Source: Arthrobacter sp. FW306-2-2C-D06B
GTDB lineage: Bacteria; Actinomycetota; Actinomycetes; Actinomycetales; Micrococcaceae
Length of the DNA stretch: 64,000 nt
Direction of reading: 5' to 3'
Assembly: GCF_021789175.1 (NCBI RefSeq)
Contig: NZ_CP084560.1
Coordinates: 3,658,001 to 3,722,000 of the forward strand
Part shown: positions 16,862 through 26,819 of the stretch, in pieces
Position numbering within the stretch: position 1 is the stretch's first letter
Layout of the letters: each line of letters begins with the position of its first letter
Position numbers and translations under genes: made by a program
The notes under the pieces: generated by a model
Told to the model about the DNA's origin: nothing
The model's database searches: none
What the model saw: the letters and a program-made list of their open reading frames with translations, nothing else

Positions 16862-17947
16862 CTAGGATCTTACCGACTCAAAAATGACCTCGTGCGCATT
16901 GACCCAGTCTTCGATGTCGTAGCTCAGACTCCAGTTCCGCGCAAGGGACGAGGAATCGCTATTGATTATCCGTTCGGCGGATGCGATCCAATCCTCAGCG
17001 GCTGAGTCAGTTGGGAGGACCGCCCCGCCGGCTGCCTGCACCATGGCCCCGAAGCCCGACTGGGCATTGGTTAGAACTGGTAGACCATGTGCCGCTGCTT
17101 CTATGAGCGTGGTCGGGAAACCCTCGCCTGCACCTGTCGATGTGAAGACCATGACGTCCGCCGCACGATATAGGATCGAGGGATCCCCGACGTGTCCCAT
17201 CAAACGCACGTTGGGGGCCAAAACGTCGGTGGAGCGTCGCAGCTCGTCGTACATCTCGCCATCCCCCGCGACGATGACGATGCCTCTCCAAGCACTTCCC
17301 AGTGAAATCGCAATCCCCGGAAGCTTATCCTTGTGAAGTCGACCAATCCACAACATCACGGGCATGCCTTCCGGTATAAGGAGACTCTCGCGCGCGCCGA
17401 GTTTTTCAGCTTCGGTTGGTGGTCGCAGGATGGATGTATCGACTGCGTTGCGAATGACTTCAACGCGCGGACCAGAGCCAACGACCTTTCGAACGCTCGC
17501 AGCGACTCGCTCCGAAACGCAGACTATCGCTGAGACTCGCCGGGCGGCCAACCTGTAGCCCAAGGCGAGGATCGCCCCCTTGACACCCTCTGGAAACGTG
17601 CCGTGTTCAGTCCAAACAACCGGTGCGCGTCGACTGAGCAGACCTGTAAATCCGATCTGCTCCCTTTTGAATTGCAAGTGAAAAATCTGCACTTCAAGAT
17701 CATCAATAAGCTGAGAAACCCGCGCTCGCTCTCGAGGCAACCTGAAAATACCCCCAACCAGAGTCCTTGCACCCCATTTTGGACCAAACCCAGCTTCGAC
17801 GCGATCTTGACCAGTCTCCTCCCAGCCTGGGATCGATCCGATCAAAACTGAGGCCATACCTCGTTTGCTCAAGGCTTTGTAGAGCCTTACCAAGTAGGCC
17901 TCGGCTCCCCCAGCGACTGCCGACTGACAAATGGTTACAGACTTCAA
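16862..17947 (-). CDS. Glycosyltransferase family 4 (polysaccharide island)
   Basis: The 361-residue GT-B enzyme starts at TTG 17947 behind GGGGGA. The N-terminal acceptor domain shows a glycine loop (QSAVAGGAEAYLVRLYKAL). The C-terminal nucleotide-sugar domain shows LWIGRLHKDKLPG, RLMGHVGDPSILYRAADVMV and the GT4 signature TGAGEGFPTTLIEAAAHGLP, with the E-x7-E-type acidic pair. It would transfer a sugar from a nucleotide donor to a lipid-linked intermediate at the inner face of the membrane. It is the leftmost gene of the exopolysaccharide island and is divergent from the BY-kinase gene. Donor and acceptor are unknown. Confidence 0.85.
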   Translation of the reverse strand: MKSVTICQSAVAGGAEAYLVRLYKALSKRGMASVLIGSIPGWEETGQDRVEAGFGPKWGARTLVGGIFRLPRERARVSQLIDDLEVQIFHLQFKREQIGFTGLLSRRAPVVWTEHGTFPEGVKGAILALGYRLAARRVSAIVCVSERVAASVRKVVGSGPRVEVIRNAVDTSILRPPTEAEKLGARESLLIPEGMPVMLWIGRLHKDKLPGIAISLGSAWRGIVIVAGDGEMYDELRRSTDVLAPNVRLMGHVGDPSILYRAADVMVFTSTGAGEGFPTTLIEAAAHGLPVLTNAQSGFGAMVQAAGGAVLPTDSAAEDWIASAERIINSDSSSLARNWSLSYDIEDWVNAHEVIFESVRS

Positions 17948-18198
17948 GCTATCCCCCGAAAATGATTGATGACGGTCACTGGATTTTACGCCAGGACCGC
18001 GATGGAATGGCAGGCTTCAAACGAGATTCGTTCTCATAGGCACGGGTGCGCCCATTAGATTTCCATGCCCCAGGCGTATTGAAACGTAAAGGTCAAAGCA
18101 GCCAGTTACACTTAGCAGGAACAACAGCTGGGTGCGAAACCGGGCAACGCCTGCCGTGACTGAAGCACTGGGCCCAGACACAGGGGGAAACCGGACAC

Positions 18199-19749
18199 GT
18201 GGAAATACGGGACTATCTGCTCATACTCCGTCGAAGTTGGACCCTCGTCCTAGCTCTGACTCTGGTTGGCCTGCTTGGAGCGGGGGCGGCATCTGTTCTG
18301 ATTCAGCCGACTTACAAATCGGACACCCAACTCTTCGTTGCAATTCAGAACTCTGGCTCTGTTCAAGAACTCGCGCAAGGAAACACCTTCAGTCAGGCGC
18401 GCGTCCAATCGTATGTGAAGACCGTGACGACCCCCACAGTTTTGCAGCCGGTGATAGATAGTCTGGGCTTGCAGGTAACTTCGAGTGAATTGGCGAGCAA
18501 GATCTCGGCCTCAACCGATCTCAATACGGTGCTAATCACGGTTTCGGTGTCGGACAGATCACCGGTGCAAGCTGCAGCAATAGCTCAAGCCGTGGCAGAC
18601 AGCCTCATCAAAGCCGTGGATAACTTAGAGCGACCGAAGGCCGGCGGCACATCACCAGTGCGTTTGTCAGTCATTACGCCCGCCGCGACCCCGACGGCTC
18701 CCGCCGCCCCGAATACGAAACTGAACCTTGTGATCGGTGTGCTTATTGGCCTGGCGGCCGGCATTGGTGGCGCGTTTCTCCGAGCAAGTCTAGATAGCCG
18801 GGTACGGGGAGAAACCGATGTGCGCCGAATAACAAGTGCGTCAATCCTTGGTGGCATCGCATTCGACCCCGAGGCGCCTAGGAGACCACTTGTAACACAG
18901 ATCGCCGCTCAGAGCCCACGCGCCGAATCCTTCCGTCAGATCCGAACAAACCTCCAGTTTGCACACGTAAGTCACGAGCGAAAGACCGTTCTGGTTACTT
19001 CCTCGGTCCCTGGCGAAGGCAAGAGCACGATGGCTACAAATCTGGCAATTTCCCTCGCCCAATCAGGACAATCTGTCGCCCTCATCGACGCTGACCTCAG
19101 AAGGCCGATGGTAGGTGAGTACCTTGGCCTAGAACGAAATGCTGGCCTGACAACTGCGCTGGTGGGCCACGCGGATCTTGACGATCTCCTTCAACTCTGG
19201 GGTGAAGACGGCCTTTATGTACTCACATCAGGCCAGATACCTCCGAATCCAAGTGAGTTGCTTGGTTCGGAAGCGATGAAGGTCCTGATATCCCGGCTGG
19301 AACAGACCTTTGACGCGGTAGTCATAGACGCGCCACCGTTACTTCCGGTGACCGATGCTGCCGTCTTGGCGCAACATGTGGGAGGCGTTGTTCTCGTCGT
19401 CGGTAGCCAAAAGCTAAGGCACAAAGATCTCGAACAGTCCCTCGCTGCACTCGCAATGGTCGAGGCCGACATTCTGGGAATCGTGATCAATAGAGTGCCA
19501 ACAAAGGGGCCCGACGCATACTCATACACCTACTACAGCTACACGCAAGAAGAGCCAAAAGGCTCCCCCGGCCGCTCCAAGCGAGGGTCGCGCAAGGCTT
19601 CCTCAAGAGCAGCCTCGCCTTCACGGGGAACTTCGTCAAGCACCATCTCGCCGGATCCCAAAAATCAGGTTGGGACCGTTGACGGCCTATTTGACCGGCG
19701 AGAAAGGGAAGCTTCAGTCTTTCCGGCGGGCCGAATTCCTCGTGACTGA
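18199..19749 (+). CDS. Polysaccharide chain-length determinant fused to BY-type tyrosine kinase
   Basis: The 516-residue protein combines a Wzz-like membrane part (spans at about 13-35 and 174-194 around an external loop) with a cytoplasmic bacterial tyrosine kinase. Walker A is VPGEGKST (270-277), Walker A' is ALIDADLRRP (294-303) and Walker B is VVIDAPP (374-380). A tyrosine cluster (YSYTYYSY, 441-448) precedes a long Ser/Arg-rich tail and is the likely autophosphorylation site. Such proteins set polymer length and export in Wzx/Wzy systems. It starts at GTG 18199 behind GGGGGAAA. The phosphatase at 35551 is the likely partner. Confidence 0.92.
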   Translation: MEIRDYLLILRRSWTLVLALTLVGLLGAGAASVLIQPTYKSDTQLFVAIQNSGSVQELAQGNTFSQARVQSYVKTVTTPTVLQPVIDSLGLQVTSSELASKISASTDLNTVLITVSVSDRSPVQAAAIAQAVADSLIKAVDNLERPKAGGTSPVRLSVITPAATPTAPAAPNTKLNLVIGVLIGLAAGIGGAFLRASLDSRVRGETDVRRITSASILGGIAFDPEAPRRPLVTQIAAQSPRAESFRQIRTNLQFAHVSHERKTVLVTSSVPGEGKSTMATNLAISLAQSGQSVALIDADLRRPMVGEYLGLERNAGLTTALVGHADLDDLLQLWGEDGLYVLTSGQIPPNPSELLGSEAMKVLISRLEQTFDAVVIDAPPLLPVTDAAVLAQHVGGVVLVVGSQKLRHKDLEQSLAALAMVEADILGIVINRVPTKGPDAYSYTYYSYTQEEPKGSPGRSKRGSRKASSRAASPSRGTSSSTISPDPKNQVGTVDGLFDRREREASVFPAGRIPRD

Positions 19750-19826
19750 GAAGAATCTAGACTCTTTGTCTAGAATCGAAGCCAACTTGGACAGTTCCGA
19801 TTCCGCGAAAAATGGAGAGCCAGACA

Positions 19827-21008
19827 ATGTCGCCTAATCTAGCTCTGCGCCGAAAATGCCTTGTCGTGAGCGTCGAATCACCCTGGCCAGCGGTCAACGG
19901 CGGGCGGGCACGGGTGTCGAACGTGGTTGAACAACTGGCGGCCAGCTATGACGTGACTGTAATTTACCCGGTCAAGGCAGGCGAGCCAGCATCATATGCA
20001 CCGCCGGGCGTGAAACAAATCGCCGTAGATACCGCAACAGAGCCACGCCTTAGGGACCGTCTGAGCATCCTGCCGCGACTGGGGATCATTACACTCAGAA
20101 CCATAGCGCCTGAACTCAAAATCGTCATGGATCAGCTGCGTCCAGACTTCGTTTACTGGACCCACTCCTATATTGCGGCCGTTGGAATGAAGTCAAATAG
20201 GGACGGCCTGAACCTCGTCGAGTTTGCAAACATCGAGGGGAAACGTTCCCTCTCCCTTGGCCGTTCGAGCAAGCGCATTAGGAACAGGGTTAGCGCCTTT
20301 TCCGAGTATCTCAAGAGCCTTTGGTGGGAGCCTCGCTGTGCTCGTCGGGCGAGCCTCACGATCTCCCTTCATCACCAAGAGGCAAAGATCCTCCAAGCAT
20401 CTGGCGCAAAGGTAGTTCTGGCACAAAACGGATTCAGCCAACATGAGTATTTCCCCTCATCACCGGACTCGCGTCGCATCCTAGCCGTAGGTTCGTGGAC
20501 TTATGGTCCGAACCGTTCGGCAATTGAGTCTTTTTTGGAAGGCGAGTGGGTCGAAATTCTCAGGCAGGCTCCAACCATGGAGCTTGTCATCGCAGGTTCA
20601 GGATCCGAAGGCCTCCTAGACGGACGGGTTTCGAAGGTTCAACAAGTCTCCGCGCTTGGCTTCGTGGACGACCTGTCTCAAATTTTCCGTGATTCCTTTT
20701 GCCTTCTCGCACCAGCGACCAGCGGCGGTGGGAGTCAGCTCAAGATTGCGGAAGCCCTCTCTCACCACCGGCCCGTCATCGGCCCGGCATTCCTTGCGAG
20801 GGAAGTATCGCCAGAGATGCCGGAGGGCGTGTTGATAGCTTCAGACGACATAGTCAGCTCGGTCATAGAGCTCGCGCAGTCCCCGTCTCACCGCCACTTG
20901 CTTGAGAGAAAACTTCTAGCTTTCGTTGCAGATCGCACTTGGCACCGCAACTTCCTCCCCGTCCGAACCTGGCTTACAGAGACTCTTCGTGAAAACAGGC
21001 CCTTGTAG
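19827..21008 (+). CDS. Glycosyltransferase, GT4/GT-B fold
   Basis: This 393-residue protein has the GT-B layout. The N-terminal domain begins CLVVSVESPWPAVNGGRARV with the donor-side glycine loop; the C-terminal half shows ILAVGSWTYGPNRSAIESFL, LVIAGSGSEGLLDG and LAPATSGGGSQLKIAEALSH. The latter is the 'GGGxxLKxxEAL' signature of GT4-like transferases. I chose ATG 19827 because GGAGAG lies 9-13 bases upstream; ATG 19812 is possible. It follows the BY-kinase gene and is followed by another GT4 gene 15 bases later, so the three are probably one operon. Sugar specificity is unknown. Confidence 0.82.
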   Translation: MSPNLALRRKCLVVSVESPWPAVNGGRARVSNVVEQLAASYDVTVIYPVKAGEPASYAPPGVKQIAVDTATEPRLRDRLSILPRLGIITLRTIAPELKIVMDQLRPDFVYWTHSYIAAVGMKSNRDGLNLVEFANIEGKRSLSLGRSSKRIRNRVSAFSEYLKSLWWEPRCARRASLTISLHHQEAKILQASGAKVVLAQNGFSQHEYFPSSPDSRRILAVGSWTYGPNRSAIESFLEGEWVEILRQAPTMELVIAGSGSEGLLDGRVSKVQQVSALGFVDDLSQIFRDSFCLLAPATSGGGSQLKIAEALSHHRPVIGPAFLAREVSPEMPEGVLIASDDIVSSVIELAQSPSHRHLLERKLLAFVADRTWHRNFLPVRTWLTETLRENRPL

Positions 21009-21023
21009 GAGAATCCGAGACTA

Positions 21024-22037
21024 ATGCAACCGCCCAACATAGCAATTATTTCCCCTAGTCTCAATCATACGGCCGGGGGTGTGGAGATGTTTTGCTCAAT
21101 GTTGGCCGAAGTCCTGACGGAGAATGGCGCCAACGTACGCATTTTCTCTCCTAGACGCCCTAAATCACGAATTCTCGCCAAGTTCGGCTTGTCCCACCTC
21201 CAGCAGACTCTGTCAATGCGACGGGAACTCAGGCATTGGGAACCTCAGATCGTCGTAAGCAACGGGACGCTTGGGTTTTTCGGGCGAAACACTTGGAAAC
21301 ATATTCACGTATTTCATGGGACTATGGTGGCCCACAGCCTCTCCGATCGTGTTGGCCGTTCCTTCAAAGACTGGCTCATAAAAGGCATATTTGGCGGCGG
21401 CCTTTCGGAAGCCATGTCAGGTATCGGTGCAACGCGTGTCGCCGTCTCGCAGTCCTGCGCGGCCGAGCTAAAGAAGTATTACGGATACCGCGCTCATCAA
21501 GTTATCCCAAATGGCGTACGCTTGAATTCTGACGTCGAGCAAATTCGTGAGGGGCTCATATTCGTAGGCCGCCGGGAGTCTCGAAAAGGCTACGAGATGG
21601 CCGTGGAATTAGCCATGGCCGTCAAGCAGTCACTTTCGGTTGCGGGACCTGGCGATGACCCAAGAACTAGGAATCTTGGAGTCTTGGATGAGACCGAGCT
21701 GCAAGAACTTTACTCGAGGAGCAAAGCCATGGTTTTCCCTTCTAACTATGAGGCTTGCAGCTTCGCGGTCTTAGAAGCCCTCACCAACGGATGTGCTGTG
21801 ATCACGACAAAAGTAGGGTGGATTCCAGAGCTATTGTCGGCCGTGCCCGAATATGAGCGTCTAATCGGCCAGAGAAACAACCAAGCATCATTCGAACTGC
21901 CCTTGCAACGCGTTCTTAGCGGCGATGCCGCAACTATGTCCGCACTAGAGGCGGCAGTGTCGTGGACTAGGGAGAACAACTCCTTCGAACGCTTTTCACG
22001 CGAATGGACCGACCTGATTAACGAACACAATGACTGA
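21024..22037 (+). CDS. Glycosyltransferase family 4
   Basis: The 337-residue protein begins NIAIISPSLNHTAGGVEMFC, the glycine-rich acceptor loop, and contains VAVSQSCAAELKKYYGYRAH, GLIFVGRRESRKGYEMAVEL and the nucleotide-sugar site VFPSNYEACSFAVLEALTNG. These mark a retaining GT4. It is the last gene of the rightward block that begins with the BY-kinase and ends facing a leftward block. An AGGAGA site precedes ATG 21024 at rather long spacing. It probably extends the lipid-linked repeat unit. Confidence 0.85.
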   Translation: MQPPNIAIISPSLNHTAGGVEMFCSMLAEVLTENGANVRIFSPRRPKSRILAKFGLSHLQQTLSMRRELRHWEPQIVVSNGTLGFFGRNTWKHIHVFHGTMVAHSLSDRVGRSFKDWLIKGIFGGGLSEAMSGIGATRVAVSQSCAAELKKYYGYRAHQVIPNGVRLNSDVEQIREGLIFVGRRESRKGYEMAVELAMAVKQSLSVAGPGDDPRTRNLGVLDETELQELYSRSKAMVFPSNYEACSFAVLEALTNGCAVITTKVGWIPELLSAVPEYERLIGQRNNQASFELPLQRVLSGDAATMSALEAAVSWTRENNSFERFSREWTDLINEHND

Positions 22038-22109
22038 CGCGCTCCAATTACACACCTCAGTCATGATGTGAATCACTCGGTCTGGACACTGGGCGTGAGA
22101 TCCCGGATG

Positions 22110-23129
22110 TCAAGGACGGCGATCGGAATCAATTCCTGAGGCCAGCACCGCTTTGAGTCGTACGGCCAATTGTTCGGATTGATCGGCGCCGAGCTCAAAC
22201 GTTAGCGGAGACTGTTCGCCCAGTCCCCCAGCAGACGAAACAATTACCGATCGCCCAAGTTGGTTTGCGAGGGCAACGATCCCACTCTGACTGGCAACCC
22301 GGTAGGGGCACACGACGACGTCACTAAGCTTAATCAGGGACACGAGCTCAGCAAGATCTAGGTACCGAGGCTCCACAAGGCGCCTGTGTCGACCATCGAG
22401 ATTGGCCGCGAGAATTTCACTTGCGGCGCCCTTGTCCTCTCCAGCAAAAACTAGGTTTATGGAGAAATCAAGCTTGTTTACTGCTTCCACGAGAAGCAGC
22501 GGATTTTTGTCGCTTCGCAATTGGCCGGCAAACAGAACCACCGGTTCACCACCCGAAAGCTTCTCATGCCAGCCGCCGCTTGTTTCTTCCTGTGCAGTTG
22601 GTACGTACTGCCAAAGGACTCTACGTTCAATCTTTGGCGCTTCAGGAAAGCGGGATGCCTCCGAGGTGACATAGACAATTGTTGCCGTAGCCATCCTCGT
22701 CGCCGATTGAAGCACACCGTCCTCCCAAGGTGCCCCGGACCTTTGAAAACTGTTGTGGGGCGAAAAGACCACCTTACGTCTCACGAACCAGGGCAGAAAA
22801 ATGAAGAGGAGATACAGTCCCCGGCCAAACTGTCCCTGAACTTCCCAATCATCCCGCTTCGACCAAGCCTCCCACGCAAGATGGGGGATCAGAATTGCGC
22901 AGGTCCACGAGATCGTCAGTAGCCGGCGGAACGTACGCGGGCCCCGACGTTGCCACCTCATGCACTTGTGATAAACAAGCCCCGGAATCTCTGGGCTGGT
23001 CTCGGCGTCCATCGAGGTATGAAGAACCACTCGGTCCCACTCCGAGTAGGTCCCGTGCTCCGCGGCCCCGAGAACGTGTTGGTAAACCCCGCCTTCGCCG
23101 CCTGGTTCAACTACGTGGAGCGTCTTCAC
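22110..23129 (-). CDS. Glycosyltransferase, GT-B type
   Basis: The 339-residue protein starts at GTG 23129 behind GGGAGGAA; a longer in-frame reading to 23165 lacks a ribosome site. KTLHVVEPGGEGGVYQHVL forms the N-terminal glycine loop and FSPHNSFQRSGAPW follows. The C-terminal half has PVVLFAGQLRSDKNPLLLVE, LVFAGEDKGA, LIKLSDVVVCPYRVASQSGI and ALANQLGRSVIVSSAGG, which match the donor domain of GT4-like enzymes. It closes the leftward block of the island. Substrate unknown. Confidence 0.78.
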   Translation of the reverse strand: MKTLHVVEPGGEGGVYQHVLGAAEHGTYSEWDRVVLHTSMDAETSPEIPGLVYHKCMRWQRRGPRTFRRLLTISWTCAILIPHLAWEAWSKRDDWEVQGQFGRGLYLLFIFLPWFVRRKVVFSPHNSFQRSGAPWEDGVLQSATRMATATIVYVTSEASRFPEAPKIERRVLWQYVPTAQEETSGGWHEKLSGGEPVVLFAGQLRSDKNPLLLVEAVNKLDFSINLVFAGEDKGAASEILAANLDGRHRRLVEPRYLDLAELVSLIKLSDVVVCPYRVASQSGIVALANQLGRSVIVSSAGGLGEQSPLTFELGADQSEQLAVRLKAVLASGIDSDRRP

Positions 23130-23177
23130 CGTACGTTCCTCCCACTTCCAACTCACAGGTAGCACAGAATGGATGTG

Positions 23178-24035
23178 TCATGAGTCCCCAGATTTCGTGA
23201 TTCGTCTCGCCAACTGCGTCAGCAATGGCTTCATTCGCCTTAGCATCGAAGACCAAAGGAACGGACCGATCCCCGCGATGTGTCCATTTTTCTTCAACCA
23301 CCAACCATGGCGAATGACAAATCGAAGTTCATTACGAGCCACCCAATACTCGTAGGCAAGGCGATTTGAGCGGGAGATGCCACCAGCAGGTTTCTCGTAC
23401 TGATAAGAATAGGCACGACTTGTAACCACCACTTTGAATCCAGCGCGGGTCGCGGAGACAAAAAAATCAGACTCCTCACGCCAGTAATTTCCGAGGTATC
23501 CTTCATCAAATTGCAGCTTAGCCAGTAGTGAGCGTCTGACCAAGACATTGTTCGGTAACCAGAGCGAGTCGCTCCAGTCTTCTTCAGGCACTATCGACGG
23601 GCTCAGCAATGTCGGACCACCAGGGCTCCGCCGAGCCAGATTGAAACCCGCACGAGGATCCGTTCCCGGATCAAAATGTAGCCAAGCCGTACCGACGATG
23701 TCTGCCCGGCTGTCTAAGGCAACTGTCTTGAGTGTCCGAAGGAAGCCCTCGGAGTGGTGATCATCATCATCGAGCAAAGCAACCCACTCGCAGCGAGTCC
23801 GCTGAATTCCGACATTTCTAGAGCGCGAAGGCCCAACAGCTGCAGCATTCACAAGGACTATGAGCCGCGGGTCGTCTATTTCTCTCAGAGTTTCGGCAGT
23901 ACCATCTGTCGAGCCGTCGACGACTACAACAATCTCTCGAACATAGTCGTCAGCTAGTAGCAGATCGACCTTATCTCGAATCTGAGATGCGCGGTTGTGC
24001 GTCGGGATAACGACACTAACACCTTTAACTGTCAC
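23178..24035 (-). CDS. Glycosyltransferase family 2
   Basis: This 285-residue GT-A enzyme shows VSVVIPTHNRASQIRDKVDL, the nucleotide-binding VVVVDGSTDGTAETL, PSRSRNVGIQRTRCEWVALL and the metal-binding DDDD run in LLDDDDHHSEGF. An acceptor-side motif (GNYWREESDFFVSATRAGFK) contains the probable catalytic acid. It starts at GTG 24035 behind GGAGGAAAA and overlaps the flippase gene by 11 bases, so the two are coupled. It would add a sugar to the undecaprenyl-linked unit before export. Confidence 0.9.
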   Translation of the reverse strand: MTVKGVSVVIPTHNRASQIRDKVDLLLADDYVREIVVVVDGSTDGTAETLREIDDPRLIVLVNAAAVGPSRSRNVGIQRTRCEWVALLDDDDHHSEGFLRTLKTVALDSRADIVGTAWLHFDPGTDPRAGFNLARRSPGGPTLLSPSIVPEEDWSDSLWLPNNVLVRRSLLAKLQFDEGYLGNYWREESDFFVSATRAGFKVVVTSRAYSYQYEKPAGGISRSNRLAYEYWVARNELRFVIRHGWWLKKNGHIAGIGPFLWSSMLRRMKPLLTQLARRITKSGDS

Positions 24036-25476
24036 TTTTCCTCCGCAGGATTAGATTACCCTCATGTTTGCCAACCAGCTTCAAAAAGAGCATTGCAATC
24101 ACGAAAACAATAGGGCAGACTATTACGCCAATGACAAACGAACCTTTTGTCAGAAAATAGGTGCACACGATGATAAGAACAAACAATGGATAGCGCCAGC
24201 CAAAGATGCTTCTGAAGCTCATTCCAAGAGGACCAGCACATAGCGTCAAAGACAAGACACTCATCGCTATCTCTGTTGCAGCGGCCACATATGCTGAGCC
24301 AAGACCGCCCCAATTACCGATGGCCCAAGGTTGCAACATCAGGCTCAATACACCCAGCACCGCTACGAACGGAATCTGTCTCTTTACACGGTCGATGGCA
24401 AAGCACAGAGTCGAGCCTACATAACCCAAGGTGATCCCGACGAACGCAAGGCCAAGCACTTCTAGCACCCTGGCGGAGTTTCCGAAGGCATCTCCGTATA
24501 TGAGCCGCACAATGACGTCGCTAAAGAGCGCAATCATTAGACCTGAACCAATAGCAACGATAACTGACAGCCTTATGACGGCCTTCGAAAGTCTCTGTAG
24601 CTGCATCGATCCCTGCGCCAATGCGTCAATAAGAACAGGGAGCATCGGAACCACGATCAGGCTCGGAATGATTTGGGCAACGTCAATGACTTTGTAAGCG
24701 GCGGTATACAACCCGGCTTCATGCGCACCAGCAAGACCGATCACCAGTACACCGCCAACCCTGTAGTACGAGGTTACAAGAAGGCCTAGGAGCCCCACGG
24801 GCCAGCTTTTCGACAGAAGCAGCCTTGCCACCGCCCAAGTCGGCCTCCCGATCATGGACTTTCTACCGTAGAAGGCCAAAGTTATTAGCGTCTGGAGAGC
24901 AGTGGTCATCGCAAACGCAAACGCAAAATCTATCGCCGTTGGGTGATCGCTAAATCCAACAATGAGGACTGCGAACATCCACAGAGCTGATTGACCAAGA
25001 GTTAGAGCACTCCCTATCTCTGGGCGCAATCTTGCGTTTGAGAGAGCGATGAGTGCACCTGAAGCGCCCAAGGGGGCGCACACTGCTATCACGATAAGAA
25101 CTACCGCATTAGTGTTAGGGATAGTGAACAGGCTTATCGGGATTGCGATCGCAATCCCGATAAACGCAGTTATTAACCGAATACATATTCCACTACCAGC
25201 CACATGGCCCGCGAGCTTCGGATTGCGACGAGCTTCCGCAGTCATTGCCTGAACTGCCCCGAAGTCAGAAAGTTGGGTGATTATGGTGAGAATCGTCAAA
25301 CCGACGCCAAACTGTCCGAACTCTGAAACCCCTAGCGAACGCGCGAGGACGGCATTGGTGACTATGCCTATGAGAAGCCCAAACAGTCGAAAGACAAGTG
25401 AAGTGGCGGTTCGCCTTACGGCGGGGCGAATAGTCTGGGTCCGCAGAACCAAAAACATGTTTCGCATCGGTGTCAT
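24025..25476 (-). CDS. Polysaccharide flippase (Wzx/MOP superfamily)
   Basis: About 483 residues, almost entirely hydrophobic, with 12-14 predicted spans. The N-terminus shows TATSLVFRLFGLLIGIVTNA then VLARSLGVSEFGQFG, the signature of RfbX/Wzx exporters, and DFGAVQAMTAEARRNPKL follows. It would flip the lipid-linked repeat unit across the membrane. Several starts are possible (TTG 25494, ATG 25482, ATG 25476); I prefer 25476, which sits 9 bases after GGGGG. It overlaps the GT2 gene. Its sequence is visibly more A/T-rich than the flanking metabolic genes, suggesting the island was acquired. Confidence 0.88.
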   Translation of the reverse strand: MTPMRNMFLVLRTQTIRPAVRRTATSLVFRLFGLLIGIVTNAVLARSLGVSEFGQFGVGLTILTIITQLSDFGAVQAMTAEARRNPKLAGHVAGSGICIRLITAFIGIAIAIPISLFTIPNTNAVVLIVIAVCAPLGASGALIALSNARLRPEIGSALTLGQSALWMFAVLIVGFSDHPTAIDFAFAFAMTTALQTLITLAFYGRKSMIGRPTWAVARLLLSKSWPVGLLGLLVTSYYRVGGVLVIGLAGAHEAGLYTAAYKVIDVAQIIPSLIVVPMLPVLIDALAQGSMQLQRLSKAVIRLSVIVAIGSGLMIALFSDVIVRLIYGDAFGNSARVLEVLGLAFVGITLGYVGSTLCFAIDRVKRQIPFVAVLGVLSLMLQPWAIGNWGGLGSAYVAAATEIAMSVLSLTLCAGPLGMSFRSIFGWRYPLFVLIIVCTYFLTKGSFVIGVIVCPIVFVIAMLFLKLVGKHEGNLILRRKSDS

Positions 25477-25633
25477 CGGCATTCGCCCCCGCAATCACCG
25501 TGTATTGCGAAAGAAGAAGGTTGCTCGATTCGATGACGACATGATAATCGCTCACTTACCACCAATGCCACCATATAATCCCAAGTGATGACTTGTTCGC
25601 TCTCCAAAAATACCTCAACTCTGCTGTGCGTCA

Positions 25634-26815
25634 TTAGGTTCCACCCGCTGAGTTCATTTCTCCTAGAACATTTCGAGCTTGAACCCCGCGGAGCGTCCAG
25701 CTGTTCCTGTCCGCCAGTTCATGACGTTCCGCGATTTCTCCAGCTGATGGAAGCGAGGTCCGCGCCAATACGTTTCGGACGAAGCTCTGCCTATTCGACG
25801 CGACGCTGACGTGTCCCTCCACCTTGTTTACCGCGGGTATCGCGGTTGAAACTACATGAAGACCGGCCGCGAGGTATTCGAATGTCTTCAATGGATTGAC
25901 CCCTCTCGTGTAGGAGTTAATCTCGTACGGAATCAGCCCTACTGAAGCTGTCCAATAGAGTTTCGCCAAATCAACCAAGCTAAGGTGACCATGATACTCA
26001 GCCCCTTGTTGTACAAGCTCTTTCACGAGGGCGTCTGCCTTTCCTCCACCTTCAGCAATGGGACCAGCTAAATGCAGTTCCACGCCCTCATGGAGCAGTT
26101 GGCGGAGTAGCTCGAAATCAACCTTTTTCTCGCTAAAGTTGCCTGCGAAGACTGCACGTCCAGGACGACGCCCCTCGCCGCTCTTGAATTCACTCCGTAT
26201 CAATGACACGTCAGCCACGTTCGGCCAGTGAACAACCTTTGAAAAACCACGGTTGTTGAGGTGCTCATAGACCGCACCGCTGCTGCCGATAGCGAGATCC
26301 GCGGTACGGGCGAGGGCGTTTTCACCATCGTTGACCAATTGCGTGGAGATCTGCGGAAACTCCGCCAATAAGTCGACACAGTGGTAGATAGTTGCGTCGG
26401 CGATTTCGTCGAATCCGTAGGTTACAGGGGAATACGTCCAAAGAATCCTGGGGCCAGGGTAAGAAATCCAAGAACTGTAAAATCGGCGCAATAGTGCACG
26501 ATTCAGAAGCTTGGTAACGCCCGAGTGAACGGGCACAACGACGGGACGCACCACCTCCATTCCAGCAGGGACAGGTCGCTCGGCAAATTCGCTTCTAGAC
26601 CGCGGATCGAGCCGTCGGATCATTCGATCTATGTCTCGGCGAGTTAGCTCGGGACGACGGAGGCCGAGAGACTCGCTAAACAGGATAGGAAATTCTGCAG
26701 CGATTTCGCGAGCCATGTAGTGCTGGTTCGTCGCGATGGCTTGGTTCCAGTCAGCGGTTCCAAGGATTAGCACCATCGGCTGCATTTCACGCCCGCCTTC
26801 TCTTCTACTCGACAT
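25634..26815 (-). CDS. Glycosyltransferase, GT4-like
   Basis: The 393-residue protein shows MVLILGTADWNQAIATNQHY at the N-terminus and a C-terminal donor domain with GRAVFAGNFSEKKVDFELLR, LHLAGPIAEGG and LIPYEINSYTRGVNPLKTFE, then YLAAGLHVVST. The last stretch matches TuaH-like and GT1/GT4 enzymes of polysaccharide clusters. A longer frame to 27031 exists but runs into the upstream gene; ATG 26815, 4 bases after that gene's TAA and behind GGGAAG, is the natural start. Substrate unknown. Confidence 0.8.
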   Translation of the reverse strand: MSSRREGGREMQPMVLILGTADWNQAIATNQHYMAREIAAEFPILFSESLGLRRPELTRRDIDRMIRRLDPRSRSEFAERPVPAGMEVVRPVVVPVHSGVTKLLNRALLRRFYSSWISYPGPRILWTYSPVTYGFDEIADATIYHCVDLLAEFPQISTQLVNDGENALARTADLAIGSSGAVYEHLNNRGFSKVVHWPNVADVSLIRSEFKSGEGRRPGRAVFAGNFSEKKVDFELLRQLLHEGVELHLAGPIAEGGGKADALVKELVQQGAEYHGHLSLVDLAKLYWTASVGLIPYEINSYTRGVNPLKTFEYLAAGLHVVSTAIPAVNKVEGHVSVASNRQSFVRNVLARTSLPSAGEIAERHELADRNSWTLRGVQARNVLGEMNSAGGT

Positions 26816-26819
26816 TTGA